Positions 17,930 to 24,974 of a stretch of 64,000 nucleotides of DNA are shown one piece after another. A model generated the notes under the pieces. That model saw only the letters and a program-made list of their open reading frames with translations. It was not told the DNA's origin and searched no databases. Made by a program: the position numbers and the translations under genes. Position 1 is the first letter of the stretch, and each line of letters starts with the position of its first letter. This stretch comes from Hellea balneolensis DSM 19091 (GTDB lineage: Bacteria; Pseudomonadota; Alphaproteobacteria; Caulobacterales; Maricaulaceae): positions 1-64,000 of the forward strand of contig NZ_AUAC01000007.1 of assembly GCF_000428525.1 (NCBI RefSeq), given 5' to 3'.

Positions 17930-19366
17930 CTAGTGGGGCTTTTCCCGCTGTTTCACGCGCATGGGCATGTCATTTTCGGGCTGTATAGTAATCCGAAGCT
18001 TAGGCCAGGGCACATCTTCACCTGCATATGCAAAACGGTATCTACGCGTAAGCAATGCGATAAGAATAGCCGCTTCTTGCAAAGCGAATCTTTGGCCGAT
18101 ACAGACTCGTTCTCCCACACCAAAAGGAAGATATTGAAAGCGCCCTATTTTATCGCGGGCTGCGCCCAAAAAACGTTCGGGGATAAAAGCACCGGGATTT
18201 TCCCAAAGAGTTTCATGACGATGTAACTGCCAAGTATTTAAAAATAACACGCTTTTGGCGGGGATTGTAATATCGTCTTTAGTATCTTCATGAATGGCTT
18301 CGCGCACAATGAAAGGGGCGGGTGGGAAAAGCCGCATAGTTTCCTCAAAACAGGCGAGAGTAAAAGGAAGGTGCTCTCCCCACTGCTCAGGCGGGATGTT
18401 GTCTATATCAAGCGCATCAACCTCGGCTTCTAATCGACCGAGAGATGTTGGATCATTTGAGAGCAAATAAAATAGCCATGATAAGGCCCGCGCGGTCGTT
18501 TCATGTCCTGCGCCAATAAAGGCGAGAAGGTGATCAATAACGTCCTCATCCTTGAACGGGGCGGTATTACTATCGCCGACTAATAATAGTCTGGATAGGA
18601 AGTCATCGGGGAGGTCTTGCCCTGCGTCTTTTCTCTGTTTTCTGTCCTCCGCCAACTCACTAATCATGTCGCGAAGATGCTTAACGGCCTTCAGTCCCCG
18701 TAAACGCGTCAAACGCGGCACCCATTCGGGCGCTTTTAATAAATCGAGAGGGTCAGGCCGTCCTACATATGTCAGTGCTGTCGCGACATCTTTCAAGACG
18801 CTTTTTTGTTCACGCTGTATCTCTCCAGAAAAAAGCGTGTCTGATAAAACCAAATATGTGAGGGCGGCCATAGGGTTCGAAATTTCTATTATTTCACCCG
18901 TCTCAAGGACATTAGGCATTTCCCTTTCAGTTGTTTCCTTCATAACGGCTGCAAATTTCTTGACATTACGCGGTGTAAACATGGGTGACATTGCGCGCCG
19001 CGCATGGGTCCATTTTTTACCTTCAGCTGAAATGAGCCCATCGCCTATAACTGCGCGCAAAACACGTTGGCGAATATCACTGAATTTATAATTGCTGCGA
19101 TTATCCACAAAACAGTGTTTGATAAGTTTGGGATCATTAATTACTGAATAAGCTGTTCCAAAAAGATTATATTGCGTGACGGGATTCTGATACTGCTCTG
19201 CGTTAAAACTCTCAAGCGGGTTTCGGGCAATCGTGCGTATGGCAGATATGGCGTGATACCAGCGATACTCATCAGTCGTTTTCGTATCTGGAACTGGAAC
19301 GGAAGGGCTAAAAACACCATTTTTAAAAATGGGTGCTGGGCGGCGTTTATCTTCGTGATGGGTCAT
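17930..19366 (-). CDS. Cytochrome P450
   Basis: This is a soluble haem-thiolate monooxygenase of 478 residues. The I-helix oxygen-binding motif is GAGHETTA, the K-helix ExxR is EETMR, and the haem loop is FGVGERVCIGQRF with the proximal Cys. The length and the GxGxRxCIG form resemble bacterial relatives of fatty-acid or sterol hydroxylases (CYP102/CYP4-like) rather than camphor-type enzymes. No ferredoxin or reductase gene is adjacent, so electron partners must be elsewhere. The substrate is unknown. Confidence 0.92.
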   Translation of the reverse strand: MTHHEDKRRPAPIFKNGVFSPSVPVPDTKTTDEYRWYHAISAIRTIARNPLESFNAEQYQNPVTQYNLFGTAYSVINDPKLIKHCFVDNRSNYKFSDIRQRVLRAVIGDGLISAEGKKWTHARRAMSPMFTPRNVKKFAAVMKETTEREMPNVLETGEIIEISNPMAALTYLVLSDTLFSGEIQREQKSVLKDVATALTYVGRPDPLDLLKAPEWVPRLTRLRGLKAVKHLRDMISELAEDRKQRKDAGQDLPDDFLSRLLLVGDSNTAPFKDEDVIDHLLAFIGAGHETTARALSWLFYLLSNDPTSLGRLEAEVDALDIDNIPPEQWGEHLPFTLACFEETMRLFPPAPFIVREAIHEDTKDDITIPAKSVLFLNTWQLHRHETLWENPGAFIPERFLGAARDKIGRFQYLPFGVGERVCIGQRFALQEAAILIALLTRRYRFAYAGEDVPWPKLRITIQPENDMPMRVKQREKPH

Positions 19367-19514
19367 AAAGTCCCTCCGTTCATGTCACAATACCGTGCCT
19401 TTAACATGCGTCAATTAAGCAATTTCGACGTAGAGCTATGCGGAAGTGTAAGCTTACAGCGCTCGGTACTTTGGTGTCTTGCTTCTATCTGCAGTCTTTT
19501 TAATCGTTGAAGTA

Positions 19515-19544
19515 CTTGCCTTAGCGGCAGTCTTTCCCTATCTA
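19515..19544 (+). promoter_or_regulatory. Probable promoter of the SRP RNA gene
   Basis: CTTGCC (19515-19520) and TATCTA (19539-19544) are separated by 18 bases and sit seven bases before the predicted 5' end of the SRP RNA. The -35 element is a partial match to TTGACA; the placement is right for a stable RNA promoter. Confidence 0.45.
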
Positions 19545-19551
19545 GCCGCTC

Positions 19552-19645
19552 GGAAGGCTGGCTTGGACGGCACTCTTGTTAACCCGGTCAGGTCGGGAAC
19601 GAAGCAGCCGCATGCGAGTCCTTGTCGGGTCAGGTTCAGTCTTCC
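19552..19645 (+). ncRNA. ffs: Signal recognition particle 4.5S RNA
   Basis: The small bacterial SRP RNA binds Ffh (domain IV) and targets membrane proteins to SecYEG. The universal apical part is visible: CCGGTCAGGTCGGGAACGAAGCAGCCG holds the tetraloop GGAA region and the asymmetric AGCAGC side of the loop (given in pieces because of length). Ends pair: GGAAGGCTG at 19552 with CAGTCTTCC ending at 19645. At 94 bases this is the short alphaproteobacterial form without an Alu domain. Confidence 0.92.
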
Positions 19646-19660
19646 ACTCACGACGCGCCC

Positions 19661-19685
19661 GAAATCAATCTAGTTGATTGATTTC
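19661..19685. repeat. Perfect 10-bp inverted repeat downstream of ffs
   Basis: GAAATCAATC (19661-19670) and GATTGATTTC (19676-19685) are perfectly complementary around the loop TAGTT. There is no T run after it. It could be an SRP-RNA 3' processing or termination hairpin or an operator for the following mobA-like gene. Confidence 0.55.
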
Positions 19686-19752
19686 AGCGAAGTGCCATAA
19701 CCGTTGCTCGATTTTGGGTGGTGCCATATCTTATTTTCATCATAATGCAGTC

Positions 19753-20322
19753 ATGGACACATCACCAAAAATAACCGCTATCTTAGCGGGTGGTAACGCG
19801 CGACGTTTTGGTGGCCAAGATAAAGGTGAAATCATAATCGGTGATAATCGCTTGATAGATATTATACACGCGCGATTAAGTGTTCAATCTACGGACATCA
19901 TTATCTCAGGCACCAGTGACTATGGTTTAGGTGTGAGTTTTATTGCTGATAGTGACGATGCGCCTGCAGGGCCAGTGGGCGGGCTCTACTCTATATGGCA
20001 GGTGTTAAAACCAAAAAAAATTGAAGGCTTTTTCACGGTTGCCGTTGATGGTCCTAATTTGCCCAGTAACCTTATTGAATCATTATATTCAAATACGAAC
20101 TCAACAATTGCCGTTGATGGCGCGGGTCGTCATCCAACCTATGGCTGGTGGCGCATCGAAGATCTGTCAGTAGCTTGGGTGAAACTCCAAGGTGAACCTT
20201 CGATATCTCTGAATAGATTAGCAGATGTTGCAAAAGCCAAAGAGGTTTCTTGGGACAGGAGTGAGAGCTTTATAAATATTAACCACGCGGAAGACTTAGA
20301 AAGATATGTAAAGGACACTTGA
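19753..20322 (+). CDS. mobA: Molybdenum cofactor guanylyltransferase-like protein (MobA family)
   Basis: MobA transfers GMP to molybdopterin to make the guanine dinucleotide cofactor. I set the start at ATG 19753 (MDTSPKITAIL); an upstream in-frame ATG would add 25 non-conserved residues. The 189-residue product has the nucleotidyltransferase signature LAGGNARRFGGQDKGE, a typical PAGPVGGLYS and the metal-binding VAVDGPNLP (family: DxP). No other molybdenum genes are nearby, so a related NTP-transferase role cannot be excluded. Confidence 0.8.
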   Translation: MDTSPKITAILAGGNARRFGGQDKGEIIIGDNRLIDIIHARLSVQSTDIIISGTSDYGLGVSFIADSDDAPAGPVGGLYSIWQVLKPKKIEGFFTVAVDGPNLPSNLIESLYSNTNSTIAVDGAGRHPTYGWWRIEDLSVAWVKLQGEPSISLNRLADVAKAKEVSWDRSESFININHAEDLERYVKDT

Positions 20323-20347
20323 CATGTAAAGCTTCCTTGTCTATGTA
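20319..20347 (+). promoter_or_regulatory. Promoter of the membrane-protein/XRE operon
   Basis: A perfect -35 TTGACA (20319-20324) is followed by exactly 17 bases and TATGTA (20342-20347). The -35 overlaps the mobA stop codon. The palindromic operator at 20345-20360 overlaps the -10 end, a standard layout for repression. Confidence 0.7.
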
Positions 20348-20360
20348 AAGTTAACTTTAC
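20345..20360. promoter_or_regulatory. Perfect palindrome GTAAAGTTAACTTTAC, probable XRE operator
   Basis: This 16-base perfect palindrome overlaps the promoter of a two-gene operon whose second gene is an XRE-type repressor. The half site TGTAAAG also occurs as direct copies at 20307-20313 and 20325-20331, giving 18- and 19-base spacings, about two helical turns. Autorepression is the natural reading. Confidence 0.65.
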
Positions 20361-20378
20361 TATTTATAGGAGACGATG

Positions 20379-20774
20379 ATGAAGCCAAAACAAGCTAATA
20401 AACGATATTTTTCTGCGATGTTGGGATCATCCCTTGGATATCTTGGGAGTGTTTTTGGGGTAAGTTTTTTACACGACAAATTGGTCGATGGGTCTATTCC
20501 TGGCATTCTTTTATCTCTTATCCCGGGAATATTTATATGCCTCATGCTACTCTCAGTCTGGAGATATTTAAAAGATGTCGATGAAGTTGTCCGGCATGAA
20601 CTTATCCAAGCCATGATGGCAGGATTATTTGCTTTGCTGGCGCTAAGCGGAGGTTGGGGCCTTGTTGAATTATTCAACGATAGCCTCCCACGCTTACCTG
20701 TATTCTTTGCATTTCCAGTCTTTTTCCTAACTTACGGCTTGGTCACTGCCATCAGATATAAGCGGTGTGTGTAA
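20379..20774 (+). CDS. Small four-helix membrane protein, XRE-linked
   Basis: This encodes about 131 residues. AGGAG at 20368-20372 is six bases before the second ATG (20379), which I prefer over ATG 20376. Hydrophobic segments lie near residues 14-30, 40-56, 76-95 and 103-121, with a charged linker RYLKDVDEVVRHELIQ before the third. The ELIQAMMAGL-type motif and pairing with a tiny XRE regulator are common for a family of membrane proteins of unknown role in many bacteria. The regulator starts one base after this stop codon, so the two are coupled. Confidence 0.75.
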   Translation: MKPKQANKRYFSAMLGSSLGYLGSVFGVSFLHDKLVDGSIPGILLSLIPGIFICLMLLSVWRYLKDVDEVVRHELIQAMMAGLFALLALSGGWGLVELFNDSLPRLPVFFAFPVFFLTYGLVTAIRYKRCV

Positions 20775-20775
20775 G

Positions 20776-20976
20776 ATGGAAAACAACCTTAAAACCTTAC
20801 GCGGCGAAAAAGGGTGGTCTCAAGCGGCACTCGGAGACCAACTAGATATTTCGCGTCAATCCGTGAATGCAATTGAAACGGGCCGTTATGATCCCTCTTT
20901 ACCGCTAGCTTTTAAGATTGCTAGATTATTTGATATGAAAATAGAGGATATTTTCGATGATAGCGGTGCGGATTAA
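20776..20976 (+). CDS. Minimal XRE-family (YozG-like) repressor
   Basis: This is a 66-residue protein made of almost nothing but a helix-turn-helix: LKTLRGEKGWSQAALGDQLDISRQSVNAIETGRYDPSLPLAFKIA (read in parts) and the closing FDMKIEDIF. I choose ATG 20776, directly after the TAA of the membrane-protein gene, over an in-frame GTG at 20767. It probably represses its own operon through the palindrome at 20345-20360. The last four bases overlap the convergent next gene. Confidence 0.88.
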   Translation: MENNLKTLRGEKGWSQAALGDQLDISRQSVNAIETGRYDPSLPLAFKIARLFDMKIEDIFDDSGAD

Positions 20977-22016
20977 CTAGTATGTTGCAGAGCTTTTTGC
21001 AGCATATCAAGATTGGTAAGCTTCATCGCTAAGAGTTGACGGCGGAGATTTTCTCCATAAGGAGACGACGATAACTGCGGTACTCTGGTAATATCAGTAT
21101 CATATCGCTCTGTTGCGAAATCTTTCACGAAGCGGCCGGCCGTTTGCCCCAAAAGGTTCTCAGGGTTTTGGCGTAAGTCGGCTGAAAGCTGTGCAATTGC
21201 CGTAACGTCATTTTGGGCGCTAAACCTTGCAAAATTATTATAGCGAAAATTCTCATCGACATAGCTGTCGCTTCGGGCAATCAGCTCGTTCATAAGAGCA
21301 TGTAGCAAAGCATTTGGTGTGAGTGCTTTTAGAAGTAAGATAATGGGCTCTGCCGTAAATTCCTCATGCGTTTCTGTTGGCATATCTAACTGTAAAGTGA
21401 CGGCTGACAGACCGTTACGAAGAGATTGAATATCGACCATTGAAAATGTACCGCAGTCAAATTTTATCAGCCTTAAGCAATCTTCATAGGATAGCTCTGT
21501 AGATATAGGCCGTCTGAATATGTCAGCATTACGCGCCATAAGCGGTAAATCGTGATGATTATTAAATGGCGTTGTTGTCTTACCGTTCAATGTCAGGGTA
21601 AAGAGCTCGCGTATCTCATGCTCGCGCGCTTTCTTTATTGCAAGGAAAGCTGTCTGTATAATTTCCGATGTAGGCAGATTAGGTTCTATGCGCCATTTAC
21701 GACCAAAAACAATTTTTGGTCCGGCCTGTTTTGAGGTCGGACGGTAATTATCAAAGCCGATAATACCGATTTGCAGAATAAGTCCTCCGGCATCCTTACT
21801 TACAAAAATGGGATAACGGTCAGAAAATTCTATATGAGCTATAACCGCCTCAACTGAGGCAAGAGTATGAGAGTATTGGAGGTAATGTTGAGGTATGCAG
21901 CTGCGTCCGTTCCTTAAAGTCAGGGTCGGCGCATTCTCAATGGCACGCTCGCCTTGGTTTAAGTCTTCAAACATTATGCCCATATCGTTACTCGCGGGTT
22001 GAGAGCCAAAGCTCAT
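20973..22016 (-). CDS. Unknown protein, 347 residues
   Basis: I do not recognise this protein. It has no signal peptide or membrane helix. Composition is that of an ordinary soluble protein. Two stretches look like structured alpha/beta segments (SVEAVIAHIEFSDRYPIFVS and AGGLILQIGIIGFDNY), and the C-terminal third is helical (ALLHALMNELIARSD, VTAIAQLSADLRQNPENLLG, LRRQLLAMKLTNLDML). It ends convergently over the XRE gene and stands 62 bases from the Lrp-type gene on the same strand. Codon use and unbroken length support a real gene. Confidence 0.7.
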   Translation of the reverse strand: MSFGSQPASNDMGIMFEDLNQGERAIENAPTLTLRNGRSCIPQHYLQYSHTLASVEAVIAHIEFSDRYPIFVSKDAGGLILQIGIIGFDNYRPTSKQAGPKIVFGRKWRIEPNLPTSEIIQTAFLAIKKAREHEIRELFTLTLNGKTTTPFNNHHDLPLMARNADIFRRPISTELSYEDCLRLIKFDCGTFSMVDIQSLRNGLSAVTLQLDMPTETHEEFTAEPIILLLKALTPNALLHALMNELIARSDSYVDENFRYNNFARFSAQNDVTAIAQLSADLRQNPENLLGQTAGRFVKDFATERYDTDITRVPQLSSSPYGENLRRQLLAMKLTNLDMLQKALQHTS

Positions 22017-22078
22017 GACCTACATATTACGGTTGGCAGAGAACAAAGTTCATCGGGGCGTTTAAATAATGTCTTGGC

Positions 22079-22573
22079 CTAAATGCGGGGTACTGCGTTA
22101 CTTATAAGGTTTAAGGGAATCGCATAGCTTTCTTTGGCTTGCCGCAAGACAATGCGAGACTGAACGTCAGAAATCAGATCAATCGAGAGCAAGACTTCCC
22201 GCAGAAAGTCTTCATAGGAATGCATATCTTTGGTCACAACGCGCAACATAAAGTCAACGGCTCCCGTAACTGAGGCGCATTGTACAACTTCCGGCATCCG
22301 GGAAATGGCTTTTTCAAACTTTTCCATATTTGTTCGGTTGGGTAGGGCCAATTTTACAGCAACAAAGACTTCAAAGTCCAAGCCTAGCTTTGTACGATCT
22401 AAAATTGTCACGCGCTGTTTGATAATGCCAATTTCTTCCATGCGTTTGATACGCCGCCAGCATGGTGAAGATGACAACCCGACTTTGTCAGCGATATCAG
22501 CAACAGAAAGCGCAGCATTGCTCTGAATGAGGTGTAAAATTTTGGCATCAATACCATCAATTTGCTCAGGCAC
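22079..22573 (-). CDS. Lrp/AsnC-family regulator, probable BkdR
   Basis: This is a 164-residue feast/famine regulator. The N-terminal helix-turn-helix reads IDGIDAKILHLIQSNAALSVADIADKVGLSSSPCWRRIKRMEE (in parts), followed by a RAM ligand-binding domain with VQCASVTGAVDFMLRVVTKD. It is divergent from the branched-chain 2-oxoacid dehydrogenase operon across 110 AT-rich bases, the arrangement of BkdR and bkd in Pseudomonas, where branched-chain amino acids activate the regulator. Control of the bkd operon is inferred from this position. Confidence 0.9.
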   Translation of the reverse strand: MPEQIDGIDAKILHLIQSNAALSVADIADKVGLSSSPCWRRIKRMEEIGIIKQRVTILDRTKLGLDFEVFVAVKLALPNRTNMEKFEKAISRMPEVVQCASVTGAVDFMLRVVTKDMHSYEDFLREVLLSIDLISDVQSRIVLRQAKESYAIPLNLISNAVPRI

Positions 22574-22683
22574 GTTTCGCCTCCCAATAACTTTTTATGG
22601 GTGAATTATTGTGCATTTAAGCGAATTTCAATAGATATTATTATGTAATTCGACATATATACGAAAAAGAATATCATTTTATC

Positions 22684-23943
22684 GTGAAAATGGACGCCCT
22701 TATGACAAAAAAGTCTAACCAATCCCGTCTTTATGTCCCTGAACCGCCTTTTCGTCCGGGTGATACGCCTGATTATTCGCATATTGCCGTACCTGCAAAT
22801 CACTCTCCGCCCCGCCCAGATCCGCTTTGCGAAGATCATGAGACTGTGGAACATGCGACAAGCCTGATCCGTGTCATGCGGTTTAATGGCGAAGCTGTTG
22901 GTGACTGGGCCCCTAAATTGACAGCAGATCAGAAGCGCAAAGGTTTGCGCGACATGATGCTAACCCGCGCCATGGATGACCGCATGTTTAATATGCAGCG
23001 CCAAGGCAAAATGAGCTTTTACATGAAATCACGCGGTGAGGAGGCTGTTTCTGTCGCTCACGCTATGGCGCTACGTAAAGATGATATGACCTTTCCGACC
23101 TATCGGCAGCAAGGCATTCTGATAAATCGCGGTGCGCCTATCAAAGAGATGATGTGCCAATGTCTTTCTAATGCAGGAGATCGTTTACAGGGTAAATCCA
23201 TCCCGGTGCTTTATTCCTTTCGTGATTATGGCTTTTTTTCCGTCTCCGGAAATTTAGGCACACAAATGATCCAAGCCGTGGGATGGGGGATGGCTGAGGC
23301 TTATAAAGACAGTGACGGTATTGCCAGTGCCTTTACAGGCGAGGGGGCGACAGCGGAAGGCGACTTCCATTACGCGCTCAACTTTGCCTCAACTTATAGA
23401 GCTCCCGTTATATTAAATGTCGTCAATAACCAATGGGCCATTTCTTCCTTTCAGGGTATTGCCGCCGGAGAAGGGGAAACCTTCGCCGCGCGTGGGTGTG
23501 GCTTTGGTCTTGCGACTTTGCGAGTTGATGGAAATGATTTCCTTGCGGTTTACGCGGCGACTCAATGGGCGGCCGAACGAGCCCGCAAAGGCGGCGGCGC
23601 CACACTGATCGAACATTTTACGTACCGTAAAGAGGGACACTCAACGTCTGACGATCCAACGAAATACCGGCCGGAGAATGAGCCCGAGGTCTGGCCCTTT
23701 GGCGATCCAGTTGACCGGCTGAAAACACATCTAATCCATATAGGGGAGTGGGACGAAGACCGACATGCCGCGCAAGCAGAAGAGTGCAAAGTTGAGATTC
23801 GCAATATTTACAAAGAAGCTGAAAAAATGGGCTCTCTGTCTAGTGCGACGAATGTCAATGACTTCACGATGTTTGAACAAGTTTATGAAGAGTTGCCGGG
23901 GCACCTACAAGCGCAAGTCGAAGCCTTTAAGGAAGAGCTATAA
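22684..23943 (+). CDS. bkdAA: Branched-chain 2-oxoacid dehydrogenase E1 alpha subunit
   Basis: This is the thiamine-diphosphate subunit that decarboxylates the 2-oxoacids of Val, Leu and Ile. At 419 residues with a long N-terminal extension it resembles BkdA1 rather than the pyruvate dehydrogenase alpha subunit. The TPP fold motif GEGATAEGDFHYALNFAS is near residue 220, ending NVVNNQWAISS. The mobile phosphorylation-loop region TYRKEGHSTSDDPTKYR is conserved. Starts at GTG 22684, ATG 22690 or ATG 22702 are all possible. The E1 beta gene begins two bases after its stop. Confidence 0.93.
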   Translation: MKMDALMTKKSNQSRLYVPEPPFRPGDTPDYSHIAVPANHSPPRPDPLCEDHETVEHATSLIRVMRFNGEAVGDWAPKLTADQKRKGLRDMMLTRAMDDRMFNMQRQGKMSFYMKSRGEEAVSVAHAMALRKDDMTFPTYRQQGILINRGAPIKEMMCQCLSNAGDRLQGKSIPVLYSFRDYGFFSVSGNLGTQMIQAVGWGMAEAYKDSDGIASAFTGEGATAEGDFHYALNFASTYRAPVILNVVNNQWAISSFQGIAAGEGETFAARGCGFGLATLRVDGNDFLAVYAATQWAAERARKGGGATLIEHFTYRKEGHSTSDDPTKYRPENEPEVWPFGDPVDRLKTHLIHIGEWDEDRHAAQAEECKVEIRNIYKEAEKMGSLSSATNVNDFTMFEQVYEELPGHLQAQVEAFKEEL

Positions 23944-23945
23944 TC

Positions 23946-24974
23946 ATGGGGCAAGCAACTAAACGCATGAATATGATCGAAGCGATCCGAGATGCGCTGG
24001 ATGTCAAAATGACGGAAGATTCTGACGTTCTCGTTTTTGGCGAAGATGTGGGCTATTTTGGCGGTGTATTTCGCGCCACGGCGGGCTTGCAGGAAAAGCA
24101 TGGCCTTCACCGCTGTTTTGATACGCCAATTTCTGAAGGCGGCATTGTTGGGATTGCTATAGGCATGGCGTCCAATGGATTGCGGCCTGTCGCAGAAATT
24201 CAATTCGCCGATTATATCTATCCGGGCTATGACCAAATTGCCTCAGAGGCTGCGCGTTTGCGTTACAGGTCTAACGGCGAATTTTCGGCGCCGCTGACAA
24301 TCCGTACCCCTGTCGGCGGGGGAATTTATGGCGGGACAACCCACAGCCAAAGCCCAGAAGCATTGTTTACGCATATTGCGGGACTAAAGACTGTCATTCC
24401 GTCCAACCCTTACGATGCTAAAGGCATGCTTATCACCGCGATTGAGGATAATGACCCGGTCTTATTTTTGGAACCCAAGCGGCTTTATAATGGCCCGTTT
24501 TATGGGGACCCGCATATTCCGTCAGTTAGTTGGGCCAAACATGAGCTTGGAGATGTGCCTGAAGGCCATTACACTGTGCCATTCGGTTCAGTCCGCCGAA
24601 TAACAGAAGGGCCTGATCTCACCATTTTGGCCTATGGAACGATGGTCTGGGTGGCCGAGGCGGCGGCAAAAGAGGCAGGTGTTCAGGCGGATATTCTCGA
24701 TCTGCGCGCGCTTCTCCCTCTTGATATTGAAGCCATTGCAGAGTCAGTCAAAAAGACAGGGCGTTGTCTTATTCTGCATGAAGCCACGCGCACATCCGGC
24801 TTTGGTGCAGAATTATCAGCCCAAGTCGCAGAGGCGTGTTTTTTCTCACTCGAGGCTCCTATCGTGCGGGTGACGGGCTGGGATACGCCTTATCCGCATG
24901 CGCAGGAATGGGCCTATTTCCCGGGGCCAAAGCGCGTTATGAACGGCATTCGTAAAGTAATGGGTCAGGCGTAA
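23946..24974 (+). CDS. bkdAB: Branched-chain 2-oxoacid dehydrogenase E1 beta subunit
   Basis: This pairs with E1 alpha to form the alpha2beta2 decarboxylase. The 342 residues show the transketolase-like beta-subunit landmarks: VFGEDVGYFGGVFRAT, DTPISEGGIVGIAIGMAS, EIQFADYIYPGYDQI and a C-terminal domain with ILHEATRTSGFGAELSAQ. Start and stop are tightly packed: the TAA-TC-ATG join follows E1 alpha, and its own TAATG junction overlaps the E2 start by one base, so the three are translated from one mRNA. Confidence 0.95.
   Translation: MGQATKRMNMIEAIRDALDVKMTEDSDVLVFGEDVGYFGGVFRATAGLQEKHGLHRCFDTPISEGGIVGIAIGMASNGLRPVAEIQFADYIYPGYDQIASEAARLRYRSNGEFSAPLTIRTPVGGGIYGGTTHSQSPEALFTHIAGLKTVIPSNPYDAKGMLITAIEDNDPVLFLEPKRLYNGPFYGDPHIPSVSWAKHELGDVPEGHYTVPFGSVRRITEGPDLTILAYGTMVWVAEAAAKEAGVQADILDLRALLPLDIEAIAESVKKTGRCLILHEATRTSGFGAELSAQVAEACFFSLEAPIVRVTGWDTPYPHAQEWAYFPGPKRVMNGIRKVMGQA

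Noticed and set aside
18552-19091. 179-residue plus-strand frame opposite the P450
   Set aside because: It lies wholly inside a P450 gene with intact motifs on the other strand; Ser/Arg-rich antisense translation.
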